From: an uncultured Methanobrevibacter sp.
GTDB taxonomy: Archaea > Methanobacteriota > Methanobacteria > Methanobacteriales > Methanobacteriaceae
DNA length: 21,599 nucleotides
Direction of reading: 5' to 3'
NCBI RefSeq assembly: GCF_900316895.1
Contig: NZ_ONER01000018.1
Location: 1 to 21,599, forward strand
The notes below the pieces were generated by a model. It did no database searches and had not been told where the DNA came from. It saw only the letters and a program-made list of their open reading frames with translations. This document shows, one piece after another, positions 1 to 7,696 of this stretch. Both the position numbers and the translations under genes were made by a program. How positions within the stretch are numbered: the stretch's first letter is position 1; each line of letters begins with the position of its first letter.

Positions 1-1851
1 ATTGTCCAAATCGACATTGATTTCACCCAGATAGTTTGTACTGCCCACCTCATTGTATACTACTGTTCCGTCTTCGTGCTGAACTGTCAATAGGACATGG
101 ATATTATATTCACGACTGTCCTGATACAATTCCCCAGTATTTGTAGCGCCATACAACGGGTATTGTCCATCAATCACGATATTCACATCACCCGCCGCAT
201 TGTAGATTGCATTGGACACTTCAAGATTATCAAAGTCCCCGATATTGTTTCCACCATAAAGGACAACCTTAATTTTTTCACTATCCCCATAGTAGATATC
301 CTCAGCCTTAATCGGCAAATGATAAACCCATGCCTGATTCTGGAAAAATTCATTGTTTTTTAAAGTTAACTTGTCACCTGTTTTATCATAATAGATTGCA
401 CTGCCGTTTCTTGCGGTATTAAGCTTGAATGAATTTTCTTCCACGAATACAAGTGTACTGTTGATATAAAGGGCACCTCCCAATCCGTCATCTAATCTTG
501 TGACATCGGGAACCGCTTCATTAGCCAGGAATATTGAGTTTTTAACCTCAGTATTTTTTCCCTGAATATAAACTGCACCTCCATCGACATTGGCCTTATT
601 TGAATTGAAAGTGGAATCCTTAATGGTTATGTCCTCGGCTTTTGCATGAATTGCCCCACCGTTTTCAGTCACATGATTGTTCTTGAAATTTGAATCATCA
701 ATTACAATATTCAAACCATTTGCCTGAATCGCACCGCCGTTTGGTGCGCTGTTTCCATCAAAATTACAGTTGGAAACTGTTAATTCCATATTGTCATATA
801 AATATCCTGTTGACAGAGCTCCTCCAAACACACCAGCAGTGTTATTAATAAATGTACAATTTTTAATCTCACCTGACCCGTGAAATGTCAATGCTCCTCC
901 TTCATCGGCAAAATTGTTTATGAAGATACAGTTGGTATAGGAAGATCCGCTACGAATGCATCCTGCACCTCCGTGGGAATTTTCATGAGTACTTATTGCA
1001 CGGTTATTCTTGAAGATGCAATTTGTCACCTTGCCGTTTGAACCGGGCAAGTCCAAACCTACCTGTATCGCCCCACCATATGAGGCATATTTTCCCTTTA
1101 CCCAGTTATCCTCAAAAACTGAGTTTTTAACTTCTGAATCTTTACCATACATCGCCAATCCAGCCGCTGAGGAATATTGTTCAAAGTTTGGATGATATCC
1201 TGCATTTCTTCTGAATTGACAATTGTCAATAACCAGTCCCGAAGCGGTATTCAAATCATATTTCGTTTGAACTGCGCCTCCAAGTTCGGCATGATTGTCT
1301 TCAAAGATGCAATTTTCAATTCTTACGTTCTTTGCATTGACTATAATGCCTGAACCAATTTTTCCTTCACCGTTAATAAATTTAATGTTCTTAAATACGG
1401 TACCCGCACCACCATCATTTATAATTATCGCCTGAGATAGATGTTTTCCATCCAATGTGGCCATTGAATTTGAAGTTATAGTCACCGGTTTATTGATAGT
1501 AATGGGATTGCCTTTTGAATAATAATAATCTTTCAGCAAAATTGTATCTCCCGGCTTTGCAGCATTTATGGTATCCTGAATGCTTGCATACGTATTTCCG
1601 TCGGGAGTACGTTGCTGTCCTAAAACTTCACTTTGATCTTGAGAATTCGCCTCCAAAACATTATTTTCTTGAGAATTTTCTAGTTCGTTTATATCATTGG
1701 ATTCCAATTCAATTTCATCTACTGTTTCGTTTAAGTCTAAAGCAAAGGAATCTTCAACAAACAATCCGAATGCGGTAAACATTAAACAAATAACACATAG
1801 ACAGAATAGGAAATTTCTTCCAATAATCATCTTTCCATTATTTTTTAACAT
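1..1851 (-). CDS. Adhesin-like secreted beta-helix protein (5' part, runs off the left edge)
   Basis: The reading frame is open from an ATG at 1849-1851 to base 1, giving 617 codons without a stop, so the C-terminal part is missing. The ATG follows AGGTG (1860-1864) at seven bases' spacing. Residues about 8-37 form a signal peptide. A polar Asn/Glu-rich stretch follows, then about 430 residues of right-handed beta-helix repeats in which short GGA(I/L/V) motifs alternate with F-x-x-N(-N) motifs. This is the GGAI/FxxN pattern of chlamydial polymorphic membrane proteins, which is typical of adhesin-like proteins in gut Methanobrevibacter. From about residue 520 the repeats stop and an Ig-like beta domain begins. 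Such proteins are thought to bind host, protozoal or bacterial surfaces; that role and the ligand are inference. Being at the window edge, it is missed by a simple ORF call. Confidence 0.9.
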   Translation of the reverse strand, partial: MLKNNGKMIIGRNFLFCLCVICLMFTAFGLFVEDSFALDLNETVDEIELESNDINELENSQENNVLEANSQDQSEVLGQQRTPDGNTYASIQDTINAAKPGDTILLKDYYYSKGNPITINKPVTITSNSMATLDGKHLSQAIIINDGGAGTVFKNIKFINGEGKIGSGIIVNAKNVRIENCIFEDNHAELGGAVQTKYDLNTASGLVIDNCQFRRNAGYHPNFEQYSSAAGLAMYGKDSEVKNSVFEDNWVKGKYASYGGAIQVGLDLPGSNGKVTNCIFKNNRAISTHENSHGGAGCIRSGSSYTNCIFINNFADEGGALTFHGSGEIKNCTFINNTAGVFGGALSTGYLYDNMELTVSNCNFDGNSAPNGGAIQANGLNIVIDDSNFKNNHVTENGGAIHAKAEDITIKDSTFNSNKANVDGGAVYIQGKNTEVKNSIFLANEAVPDVTRLDDGLGGALYINSTLVFVEENSFKLNTARNGSAIYYDKTGDKLTLKNNEFFQNQAWVYHLPIKAEDIYYGDSEKIKVVLYGGNNIGDFDNLEVSNAIYNAAGDVNIVIDGQYPLYGATNTGELYQDSREYNIHVLLTVQHEDGTVVYNEVGSTNYLGEINVDLDN

Positions 1852-2258
1852 TATAAATCACCTAACTTGAGGACGATTATAAACACTATTAATTAACAAA
1901 AAGCTATTAACTAGCAATTAACCTTTTTATTTCTCAGTTCAGACTTAAAAACAATAATTCCCTATCACAAATTATTTTAAAACAAATAAAATGCCCAATC
2001 ACAGATTAATTTTAATTTAATAACCAAAATCATAATTTATTAAATCAAAGCAATATTTACCTTAAAATAAAAGATAATCTTTCTAAATCCTCAAAATACC
2101 TATTAAATAGTTTAATATTTAAAACTACCTATTTAAAGGACTAAAAATTGTTTTTAGAATAAAAAATAACATTTTAAAGCCAATATTGAAATGAGTGGGA
2201 AAAATATTTTATTGATAAAATAAATATAAATATATAATTAATATCAAGGTAAAGAGAC
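1852..2258. promoter_or_regulatory. Divergent AT-rich intergenic region between adhesin and surface-protein genes
   Basis: This 407-base gap holds no convincing gene. It is extremely AT-rich. On the minus side the adhesin ribosome binding site lies at 1860-1864 and three ATTAAC hexamers occur at 1892, 1906 and 1917. On the plus side TATA-like sequence (2217-2240) precedes AAGGT (2246-2250) and the ATG at 2259. It must contain both promoters, but the boxes cannot be fixed because nearly everything is A or T. Confidence 0.55.
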
Positions 2259-3392
2259 ATGAAAAGACAAATAGCAATACTGATTATGGCCATACTAATA
2301 TTAGCTCCAGTAATACAGGATGTTAGTGCGGCAAAAACCGTTTTTATAACATCTGATAATATTATAGACCATGACAGTGACGTAAAACTATTAAACTCAC
2401 TAAAGAGTTATATTGAAGAATTGAGTGGGGGAGAATTACAGGTCATTGTTGACAATCAATCTCCCGCACCAGGAGAAGGATGGCGATCAATAGAAGTGAC
2501 AAGTGACGTGAGTGTCGATTTAGCTGCATCGGATGCAGGAAATTATCTGCAATTGGCCAGTTCAACCGTAAACTCAAATAAACAGATAGTATTTGTAAAT
2601 ATAGGAAACTACGATTTAGACAACCATACAAATTTCTTAAGAAGAGCATGGGACGATAATTATTCAAACGAATCCTTAGCAGGAATGCGTGACCCTGGAA
2701 CATTCCTCAAAAATGCGGGAATATTCTATGTCCAGCCTGCAAAAGAATTCCCAAATAATGTTAATGATGGTGTCATATCCAATTACGATGAAGAAATGAA
2801 CAAGCAAATCGCACAGGAAATTGTAGATATCATCAATACTCATGGAAACGATGAAAAAACTTTAAGTGATGGATTGGTTACTCACAATATAATTAAACCA
2901 TCCATAATGGCTAAGGCAAGTCAGGAATTAATTAAAAGCAACGATAAAGAAATGAAAGGAACATATGGTAATTACAGTGCTCCTCAACTTTTATATCAAA
3001 CCAGTTCATATCTAAATGGAAACGGATTGGACATTCCAAAATCCTATGATGAACCTGAAAACCCAATGGGCATTTCATTTATGGCAAAAGACACATATTC
3101 CGTTTATGACTATTTCAAAATGGGAGGAATAGTTAGAGAATATATGGATCAAAACGGAAGGGCACCAGATTCCATAGAATATGATGGAGCACAAATCAGT
3201 TACTATGATTTATTATACAACTTTGCAAAGATAACCCAAAGTCATACTGATGTAAAACATATGGGCTTTGAAAGTGAATATCACTTCGATAGAGTCAACG
3301 ATTCAATATTACTACACATATTCCCATTCATATTAATATTATTCGTACTCTTCTTGGCATATTTATTCTTAAAGCGGATTAGAAGATTTTAA
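2259..3392 (+). CDS. Membrane-anchored exported protein with pseudomurein-binding-like repeats
   Basis: This 377-residue protein has a signal peptide (residues 1-24, ending VSAA), a long exported region and one C-terminal transmembrane helix (about 350-371) followed by a basic KRIRRF tail, so it should be displayed outside and anchored at its C-terminus. Residues about 287-325 have the layout of a pseudomurein-binding repeat: a helix, then NGRAPDSIEYDG, then a YYDLLYNFAKI helix, like the family pattern N-G-x-L-P-x-x-V-x-x-G ... FLYLLA. Residues 205-252 look like a second, more degenerate copy. The domain at about 26-190 is not recognised. The aquaporin gene starts 20 bases downstream and they probably share a transcript. 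Attachment to the pseudomurein wall is inferred from the repeats. No cysteine-protease triad of the PeiP/PeiW type is visible, so a lytic role is not supported. Confidence 0.75.
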   Translation: MKRQIAILIMAILILAPVIQDVSAAKTVFITSDNIIDHDSDVKLLNSLKSYIEELSGGELQVIVDNQSPAPGEGWRSIEVTSDVSVDLAASDAGNYLQLASSTVNSNKQIVFVNIGNYDLDNHTNFLRRAWDDNYSNESLAGMRDPGTFLKNAGIFYVQPAKEFPNNVNDGVISNYDEEMNKQIAQEIVDIINTHGNDEKTLSDGLVTHNIIKPSIMAKASQELIKSNDKEMKGTYGNYSAPQLLYQTSSYLNGNGLDIPKSYDEPENPMGISFMAKDTYSVYDYFKMGGIVREYMDQNGRAPDSIEYDGAQISYYDLLYNFAKITQSHTDVKHMGFESEYHFDRVNDSILLHIFPFILILFVLFLAYLFLKRIRRF

Positions 3393-3412
3393 AATAATAA
3401 TGAGGTAAATTT

Positions 3413-4096
3413 ATGAAAAAATATATTGCAGAATTAATAGGAACAATGGTTCTTGTTCTATTTGGTTGTGGAAGTGCAGCTATAGCCGGGTCAATGTTAG
3501 GCAATCTCGGCATTGCATTGGCATTCGGTTTATCCATTGTAGCTATGGCCTATGTCATTGGAGACATCTCAGGATGTCACATCAACCCTGCCGTTTCAAT
3601 CGGTATGTGGATTGATGGAAGACTTGAATCAAAAGACTTGGTAATGTATATCATATTCCAATGTATCGGAGCAATAATCGGTATTGCAATATTGGCGGCA
3701 ATCATCAACTCTGCCCCAAGTCTTGGAGGATATGCTGCAACAGGTCTTGGCCAAAACGGATTTGGATCAGCATCAAGCGTAGGACTTGATGTCGTGGGAG
3801 CAATAATCGTTGAAATCATTTTAACCTTTGTATTCGTATTCACAGTTCTTGGAGTTACTAAAAAAGCAGAAAACGGTGCTGTTGCAGGTATTGTAATCGG
3901 TTTAACACTTGCATTCGTACATATCATGGGCATTCCGTTAACAGGTACTTCTGTAAACCCTGCACGTAGTTTGGCACCAGCTCTTTTCCTTGGCGGACAA
4001 GCCTTACAACAGGTTTGGGTATTTATTTTAGCTCCAATAGTCGGTGCAGTTATTGCAGGATTCCTATACAAAGGACTAACTTCAGAGGATTTATAA
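3413..4096 (+). CDS. Aquaporin (MIP family), AqpZ-type water channel
   Basis: This 227-residue polytopic membrane channel of normal family length carries both Asn-Pro-Ala boxes, at residues 58-60 (HINPAVS) and 182-184 (SVNPARS). The four aromatic/arginine filter positions can be placed by alignment to E. coli AqpZ: Phe38, His170, Thr179 and Arg185. This is the narrow, water-selective set rather than the Ile-containing filter I associate with Methanothermobacter AqpM. It should let water cross the cytoplasmic membrane. The start is supported by GAGGT shortly before the ATG. It lies 20 bases after the surface-protein gene and ends in a hairpin terminator that overlaps the stop codon. The AqpZ-like filter in an archaeon suggests acquisition from bacteria, which is inference. 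Confidence 0.95.
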   Translation: MKKYIAELIGTMVLVLFGCGSAAIAGSMLGNLGIALAFGLSIVAMAYVIGDISGCHINPAVSIGMWIDGRLESKDLVMYIIFQCIGAIIGIAILAAIINSAPSLGGYAATGLGQNGFGSASSVGLDVVGAIIVEIILTFVFVFTVLGVTKKAENGAVAGIVIGLTLAFVHIMGIPLTGTSVNPARSLAPALFLGGQALQQVWVFILAPIVGAVIAGFLYKGLTSEDL

Positions 4097-4118
4097 TCCT
4101 CTAACCTTTTCTTTTTTT
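4084..4118 (+). terminator. Hairpin plus T-tract terminator of the aquaporin gene
   Basis: A perfect 8-bp stem AGAGGATT / AATCCTCT with a three-base TAT loop (4084-4102) overlaps the last codons and the TAA stop. It is followed by AACC and T4-C-T7 (4107-4118). The form is that of a bacterial intrinsic terminator; in archaea the T-tract alone is the key signal. Confidence 0.75.
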
Positions 4119-4219
4119 AGATATTTTCAAATCATTTACTTTAAACAAATTTTTAAAAACCGAACCTTATTAAATATTTAAATAATATTTTAAAGAGAAA
4201 TATAACATAAGGTGAATAT

Positions 4220-4897
4220 ATGAAAATTGTTGTTGCAATTGGAGGATCAATTTTACTCAAAGAGTATGACAGTAAAAAATTCCAAGAATACAGTGCTATT
4301 TTAAAAGACCTGTCAAAAGAACATGAATTATATGTTGTTGTAGGTGGAGGAAAACCTGCAAGAGAATATATTGGAGTGGTTCGTGATTTAGGAGCAGGAG
4401 AAGCACAATGTGATGATATTGGAATTGAAGTTACCCGAATTAATGCAAAACTAATGCTTTCTGCACTTGGCGATGCGGCCTATCAAAGAGTGCCACACAA
4501 TTTCCAGGAAGCTTTGGAGTTCTCAGCTACCGGAAAAATCATTGTCATGGGCGGAACAGAACCTGCACACAGTACCGATGCGGTATCAGCAATCCTTGCA
4601 GAATACATCCAGGCTGATAAGCTCATTAACTTAACATCCGTTGATGGAATGTATACCAAAGACCCTAACAAGTTTGATGATGCTGAACTAGTTCCGGAAA
4701 TTACCGCAACAGACCTTCTTGAATTTTTAAGCGGCAAAGACGTTAAGGCAGGAACCTATGAATTCTTCGACACAACAGCCGTCCAGATGATTAAAAGGTC
4801 AAACCTGGAAACAGTAATTACCAACGGATTCGAACCTGAAAACCTGATTAAGGCTGTCAATGGAGAAAAGATAGGAACCAGAATTATCAATGAATAG
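4220..4897 (+). CDS. pyrH: Uridylate (UMP) kinase, archaeal type
   Basis: This enzyme phosphorylates UMP to UDP with ATP in cytosolic pyrimidine nucleotide synthesis. The 225-residue amino-acid-kinase fold fits the short archaeal PyrH class. Visible motifs are the N-terminal GGS phosphate loop (8-10), VGGGK (41-45), GGTEPAHSTD (111-120) and the nucleotide loop TSVDGMYTKDP (139-149). The start is backed by AAGGTG (4209-4214) six bases before the ATG, and an AT-rich TATA-like stretch lies around 4170-4185. It opens a plus-strand gene run: the TatD gene begins only eight bases after the stop, suggesting cotranscription. Confidence 0.95.
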   Translation: MKIVVAIGGSILLKEYDSKKFQEYSAILKDLSKEHELYVVVGGGKPAREYIGVVRDLGAGEAQCDDIGIEVTRINAKLMLSALGDAAYQRVPHNFQEALEFSATGKIIVMGGTEPAHSTDAVSAILAEYIQADKLINLTSVDGMYTKDPNKFDDAELVPEITATDLLEFLSGKDVKAGTYEFFDTTAVQMIKRSNLETVITNGFEPENLIKAVNGEKIGTRIINE

Positions 4898-4905
4898 GTG
4901 ATTTA

Positions 4906-5694
4906 GTGGACAATCTTGTTGATATCGGATTAAACCTAATGCACAAGTCTTTTAGAAAAGACCGTGTCGAAATCATAGAAGAAGCAAAAAAAGTAGGTGT
5001 TAAACAGTTCATTATCACTGGAACCAATGTGCATTCCAGCCATATGGCTGCAGAATATGCATCCAAATATCCAGGAACTTTATTTTCAACATCAGGCGTT
5101 CACCCTCATGATGCCAAAACCTGCAATGGCCATACAATGTTTGAACTTGAAAAGATAGCTAAAAACGATTGTGTGGTAGCTATCGGAGAATGTGGACTGG
5201 ATTATAACAGAAACTTCTCGCCACAGGATTTGCAGAGAAAATGGTTTGAAGCCCAGATAGAGGTTGCGGAAAGAACCGACATGCCTTTATTCTTACATGA
5301 AAGAGAAGCCCACAGGGATTTGTATGATATCCTGAAAAGACATGACAGCGTGATTGAAAAATCAGTTGTTCACTGCTTTACTGGAACCAAACAGGAAGCA
5401 CAAAATTATGTTGATTTGGGATGTTATATAGGCGTTACCGGATGGATTTGTGATATGAAAAGAGGAAGAGATCTGCAGGAAGCGGTGAGCGTTATTCCTC
5501 CTGAAAAACTGATGATAGAAACAGACGCCCCATTTTTAATACCTAAAAACTTTGATGTAAAACCTAAAAAGAACAGAAATGAACCGAAATATTTACCTCA
5601 TATCCTCGAAACAATTGCACTATGCATGGGAATAGATGCAGAAGAGCTTGCTAATCAAGTTAATAAAAATACTAAAGAATTTTTCAAAATATAA
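4906..5694 (+). CDS. tatD: TatD-family metal-dependent hydrolase/DNase
   Basis: This is a TIM-barrel metallohydrolase of 262 residues, the usual TatD length. Likely metal and active-site positions are Glu95 (AIGECGLDYNRNF), His131 (FLHEREAH), His156 (VVHCFTGT) and Asp207 (IETDAPFL). The N-terminus reads DIGLNL where many paralogues have an H-x-H metal site. This matches E. coli TatD and eukaryotic TATDN1, which also lack the HxH, so overall similarity is to the true TatD branch rather than to YcfH-like archaeal proteins. TatD proteins act as 3'-5' exonucleases in DNA repair or turnover. Translation starts at GTG, with AGGTG (4896-4900) five bases upstream. It is tightly packed between pyrH and the zinc-ribbon gene. 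Bacterial origin is possible but unproven. Confidence 0.92.
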   Translation: MDNLVDIGLNLMHKSFRKDRVEIIEEAKKVGVKQFIITGTNVHSSHMAAEYASKYPGTLFSTSGVHPHDAKTCNGHTMFELEKIAKNDCVVAIGECGLDYNRNFSPQDLQRKWFEAQIEVAERTDMPLFLHEREAHRDLYDILKRHDSVIEKSVVHCFTGTKQEAQNYVDLGCYIGVTGWICDMKRGRDLQEAVSVIPPEKLMIETDAPFLIPKNFDVKPKKNRNEPKYLPHILETIALCMGIDAEELANQVNKNTKEFFKI

Positions 5695-5706
5695 GGAGAT
5701 GATAAC

Positions 5707-5898
5707 ATGGCAGTAGACCCTCATAAACATTGTCCAATTTGCGGAACCCCAATACCTTTAAATGAACTCGTATGCTCCCCTGATTGTCAAAAAGTCTGGG
5801 ACGCAAGACTGAAACAAAGAAGACGATCACAAATAATACTATATGTAGTAATCGCAATATTTTTAATAATCTGGGCAGTATTGACCTTTGTAAAATAG
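5707..5898 (+). CDS. Small zinc-ribbon membrane protein (DUF2116-like)
   Basis: The 63-residue protein has an N-terminal zinc ribbon with Cys9, Cys12, Cys23 and Cys27 (CPICG ... CSPDC), a strongly basic linker (KQRRRSQ) and one transmembrane helix (about 43-62). The layout predicts a tail-anchored protein holding a zinc ribbon on the cytosolic face. Archaeal proteins of this form are catalogued as DUF2116 with no established function. A strong AAGGAG (5693-5698) precedes the ATG and overlaps the tatD stop region, so it belongs to the same transcript. It is followed seven bases later by the YbjQ-family gene. Confidence 0.85.
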   Translation: MAVDPHKHCPICGTPIPLNELVCSPDCQKVWDARLKQRRRSQIILYVVIAIFLIIWAVLTFVK

Positions 5899-5905
5899 GG
5901 ATACC

Positions 5906-6229
5906 ATGATTTTAACATCCTCAAATACATTAGAAAATAAGGAAATTATTGAATATAAAGGACTGGTTACAGGCGAATCCCTCATCGGATCCAATATCTA
6001 TAAGGACATATTTTCTGGTGTACGTGATGTTGTGGGCGGAAGAACCACAAAGTATGAAGAGGAATTGGAAAAGGCCCGGGACATTGCATTTGAAAGTATG
6101 AAAGAAAAGGCTGAAAGCCTTGGTGCAAATGCCATAATAGGCCTCAAGATTTCATATGATAACTTAGGCGGCACTATGGGAAATACCATACTAGTTACCG
6201 CTTATGGTACCGCAATTAAATACGGATAA
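5906..6229 (+). CDS. YbjQ/UPF0145-family protein
   Basis: This 107-residue protein of normal family length begins with the typical ILTSSNTLENKEI strand and continues with GLVTGES. A helix rich in Glu/Lys follows, and then the conserved AESLGANAIIGLKISYD segment and a C-terminal strand. YbjQ/UPF0145 proteins are small pentameric beta/alpha proteins, sometimes labelled heavy-metal binding, but no biochemical role is established. No signal or membrane segment is present, so it is cytosolic. It overlaps nothing; the next gene starts one base after its TAA. Its direct neighbour carries a divergent copy of the same domain. Confidence 0.9.
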   Translation: MILTSSNTLENKEIIEYKGLVTGESLIGSNIYKDIFSGVRDVVGGRTTKYEEELEKARDIAFESMKEKAESLGANAIIGLKISYDNLGGTMGNTILVTAYGTAIKYG

Positions 6230-6230
6230 C

Positions 6231-7073
6231 ATGAAAATCAAAGGCCATGAAGTGGATTTTAAATATATTGCAAAAGTAGTAATCAGTATAGGGGCAGGCA
6301 CTGGCTTTGGACTTATAGTCTATGTCATTTTTCTATACTTAAACATTGCAATTTTCGGATGGAATCTGGGATTGATTTTTGCACCGCTAGGTGCGGGATA
6401 TGTGGAAACCGTAGTTGCCAACAGACTTCTTGGCAGAAATTTAGGTGCAATAAGCGCATTCATCCTTTTTATTGATACGACATTTTACAGTTTCATTTTA
6501 AAAAATCCCACTTTGGGAATGAATCTCATAACCGCAGGATCCATCATTATAATTTTACAAGCGGCATTTCCTACACTTGTAAATTACATTCTTTTAGTGA
6601 TTATTGGCGCTTTAATATCCAATTTGTCATGGGCTGCGAAAAAAGTTATAGCAATATTGAAAAAAATTAGAAGCAATGTCCGATGGGAGACTCCAAGTGC
6701 AGAACCTCCCGTTGAGACAGAACTGTATTATGATGAAAATAAAAGCAATGAGAGACTGAACTCATTGAACTTTTTCTTTTTGACAAGCACTGATATGAAA
6801 GACAGACGTCATGAACTTCTTGGCATTTTTCAGAGTGAAGTCATCATAGAAAATAAAGTTAAAATACAACTTAAAAACGATGAAATAGAGAAAAAACGTT
6901 TGTACAACATCAAGGAAGGTAAAGATGAATGCATAATCCAGTTAGCCAATAGAATTAAGGCTGCCGGAGGAAACGGCATTTTGGATTTACATATCCAATA
7001 TGGATTAATTGGAATGGGTGGAGACTGCATCCACATAACCGCCACAGGAATGGGAATTGATATAATACTGTGA
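6231..7073 (+). CDS. Polytopic membrane domain fused to a divergent YbjQ-like domain
   Basis: I chose the ATG at 6231, one base after the upstream stop, rather than an in-frame ATG at 6204 that would run through the end of the YbjQ gene. The 280-residue product has about four hydrophobic helices (roughly 15-35, 42-65, 72-90, 98-130). After a basic, polar linker comes a C-terminal cytosolic domain (about 180-280). That domain resembles YbjQ: FFFLTSTDMKDR parallels the family opening, GIFQSEVI parallels GLVTGES, and KAAGGNGILDLHIQY parallels the LGANAIIGL box. Its placement directly after a stand-alone YbjQ gene supports the assignment. Function is unknown. A heteromeric ring anchored to the membrane is a reasonable guess. 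Confidence 0.8.
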   Translation: MKIKGHEVDFKYIAKVVISIGAGTGFGLIVYVIFLYLNIAIFGWNLGLIFAPLGAGYVETVVANRLLGRNLGAISAFILFIDTTFYSFILKNPTLGMNLITAGSIIIILQAAFPTLVNYILLVIIGALISNLSWAAKKVIAILKKIRSNVRWETPSAEPPVETELYYDENKSNERLNSLNFFFLTSTDMKDRRHELLGIFQSEVIIENKVKIQLKNDEIEKKRLYNIKEGKDECIIQLANRIKAAGGNGILDLHIQYGLIGMGGDCIHITATGMGIDIIL

Positions 7074-7098
7074 ACATCGAAAAAAATGAGGTGAAAAA

Positions 7099-7302
7099 AT
7101 GGAAAATGAAGGAACTATCGCAATACCCATTATAGGTTATATTATTGCACTAATTTCCCCAATAATTGGTTTGTTGTATGGTGCCGCTTTGGTATTTTTC
7201 AAAAAGGAAACACCGCTATACCAAAAGCATGGGAGATTCATAATATACTTTGCGATACTTGTGTTCATAATCAGCTTCATCATCCGAATGGCGATTAGGT
7301 AA
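7099..7302 (+). CDS. Small two-helix membrane protein, unknown function
   Basis: This 67-residue protein has two hydrophobic segments (about 7-33 and 45-65) joined by a short charged loop (FKKETPLYQKHGR). GAGGTG (7088-7093) five bases before the ATG supports translation. It closes the zinc-ribbon/YbjQ gene run and converges with the TPR gene, their ends 25 bases apart. The hairpin-like layout recalls many small archaeal membrane proteins, and I do not recognise a family. Confidence 0.75.
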   Translation: MENEGTIAIPIIGYIIALISPIIGLLYGAALVFFKKETPLYQKHGRFIIYFAILVFIISFIIRMAIR

Positions 7303-7327
7303 CTCAAAGCATTACCCATCATCATTA

Positions 7328-7687
7328 TTAATTTATTTCGTTTAACCTATTTTTGAAATTGTCACTGTTTTTACAATTGGCAATTGCCTTTTTTAAGAGA
7401 TCCCTTTCACTGTCTACATCGCCCTGCTTTTGATATATGTCAATGAGCGCTTCATAGGCTTTTTGAGAGTCCGGCAAAGCAAAGATGATTTGCTTATAAA
7501 GCTCAATCGCTTCATCAAATTTGCCCAAATCTTTTAGATAATTTGCCTCGTTCATCAAATCAGATATATTTTTGAATTTGCCGTCTTGTTTAGGTTTTAT
7601 CTTTCCTTCAACGTTTCTCAATTTATCAAAAATGTCTCCTGCAGTTTTTTCATCAAAATTTTCCCCGATTTTTCTTTCTTCACTCAT
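7328..7687 (-). CDS. TPR-repeat protein
   Basis: The 119-residue soluble protein has a charged N-terminal part (1-40) and two tetratricopeptide repeats (about 42-75 and 76-110), seen as the A..LKDLGKFDEAIELYKQII and AYEALIDIYQKQGDVDSERDLLKKAI spacing. TPR modules bind partner proteins. Its ribosome binding site (AAGGTG) overlaps the stop codon of the upstream permease gene, with nine bases between the two genes. The pair should therefore be translationally coupled, and this protein may be an accessory of the permease or merely carried with it. Confidence 0.85.
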   Translation of the reverse strand: MSEERKIGENFDEKTAGDIFDKLRNVEGKIKPKQDGKFKNISDLMNEANYLKDLGKFDEAIELYKQIIFALPDSQKAYEALIDIYQKQGDVDSERDLLKKAIANCKNSDNFKNRLNEIN

Positions 7688-7696
7688 ATTATCACC

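Noticed and set aside
97..1778. Several plus-strand frames opposite the adhesin gene
   Set aside because: The minus strand has one continuous 617-codon frame with signal peptide and repeats; the plus frames are short, cysteine/isoleucine-rich shadows.
3577..4071. Long minus-strand frame opposite the aquaporin gene
   Set aside because: It is a shadow of the aquaporin coding pattern, without a ribosome binding site and with an implausible composition; the plus strand has both NPA boxes.
6204..6230. Upstream in-frame ATG for the membrane-YbjQ protein
   Set aside because: It would overlap the end of the YbjQ gene and add a meaningless MVPQLNTDN leader; the ATG at 6231 directly follows the stop codon.
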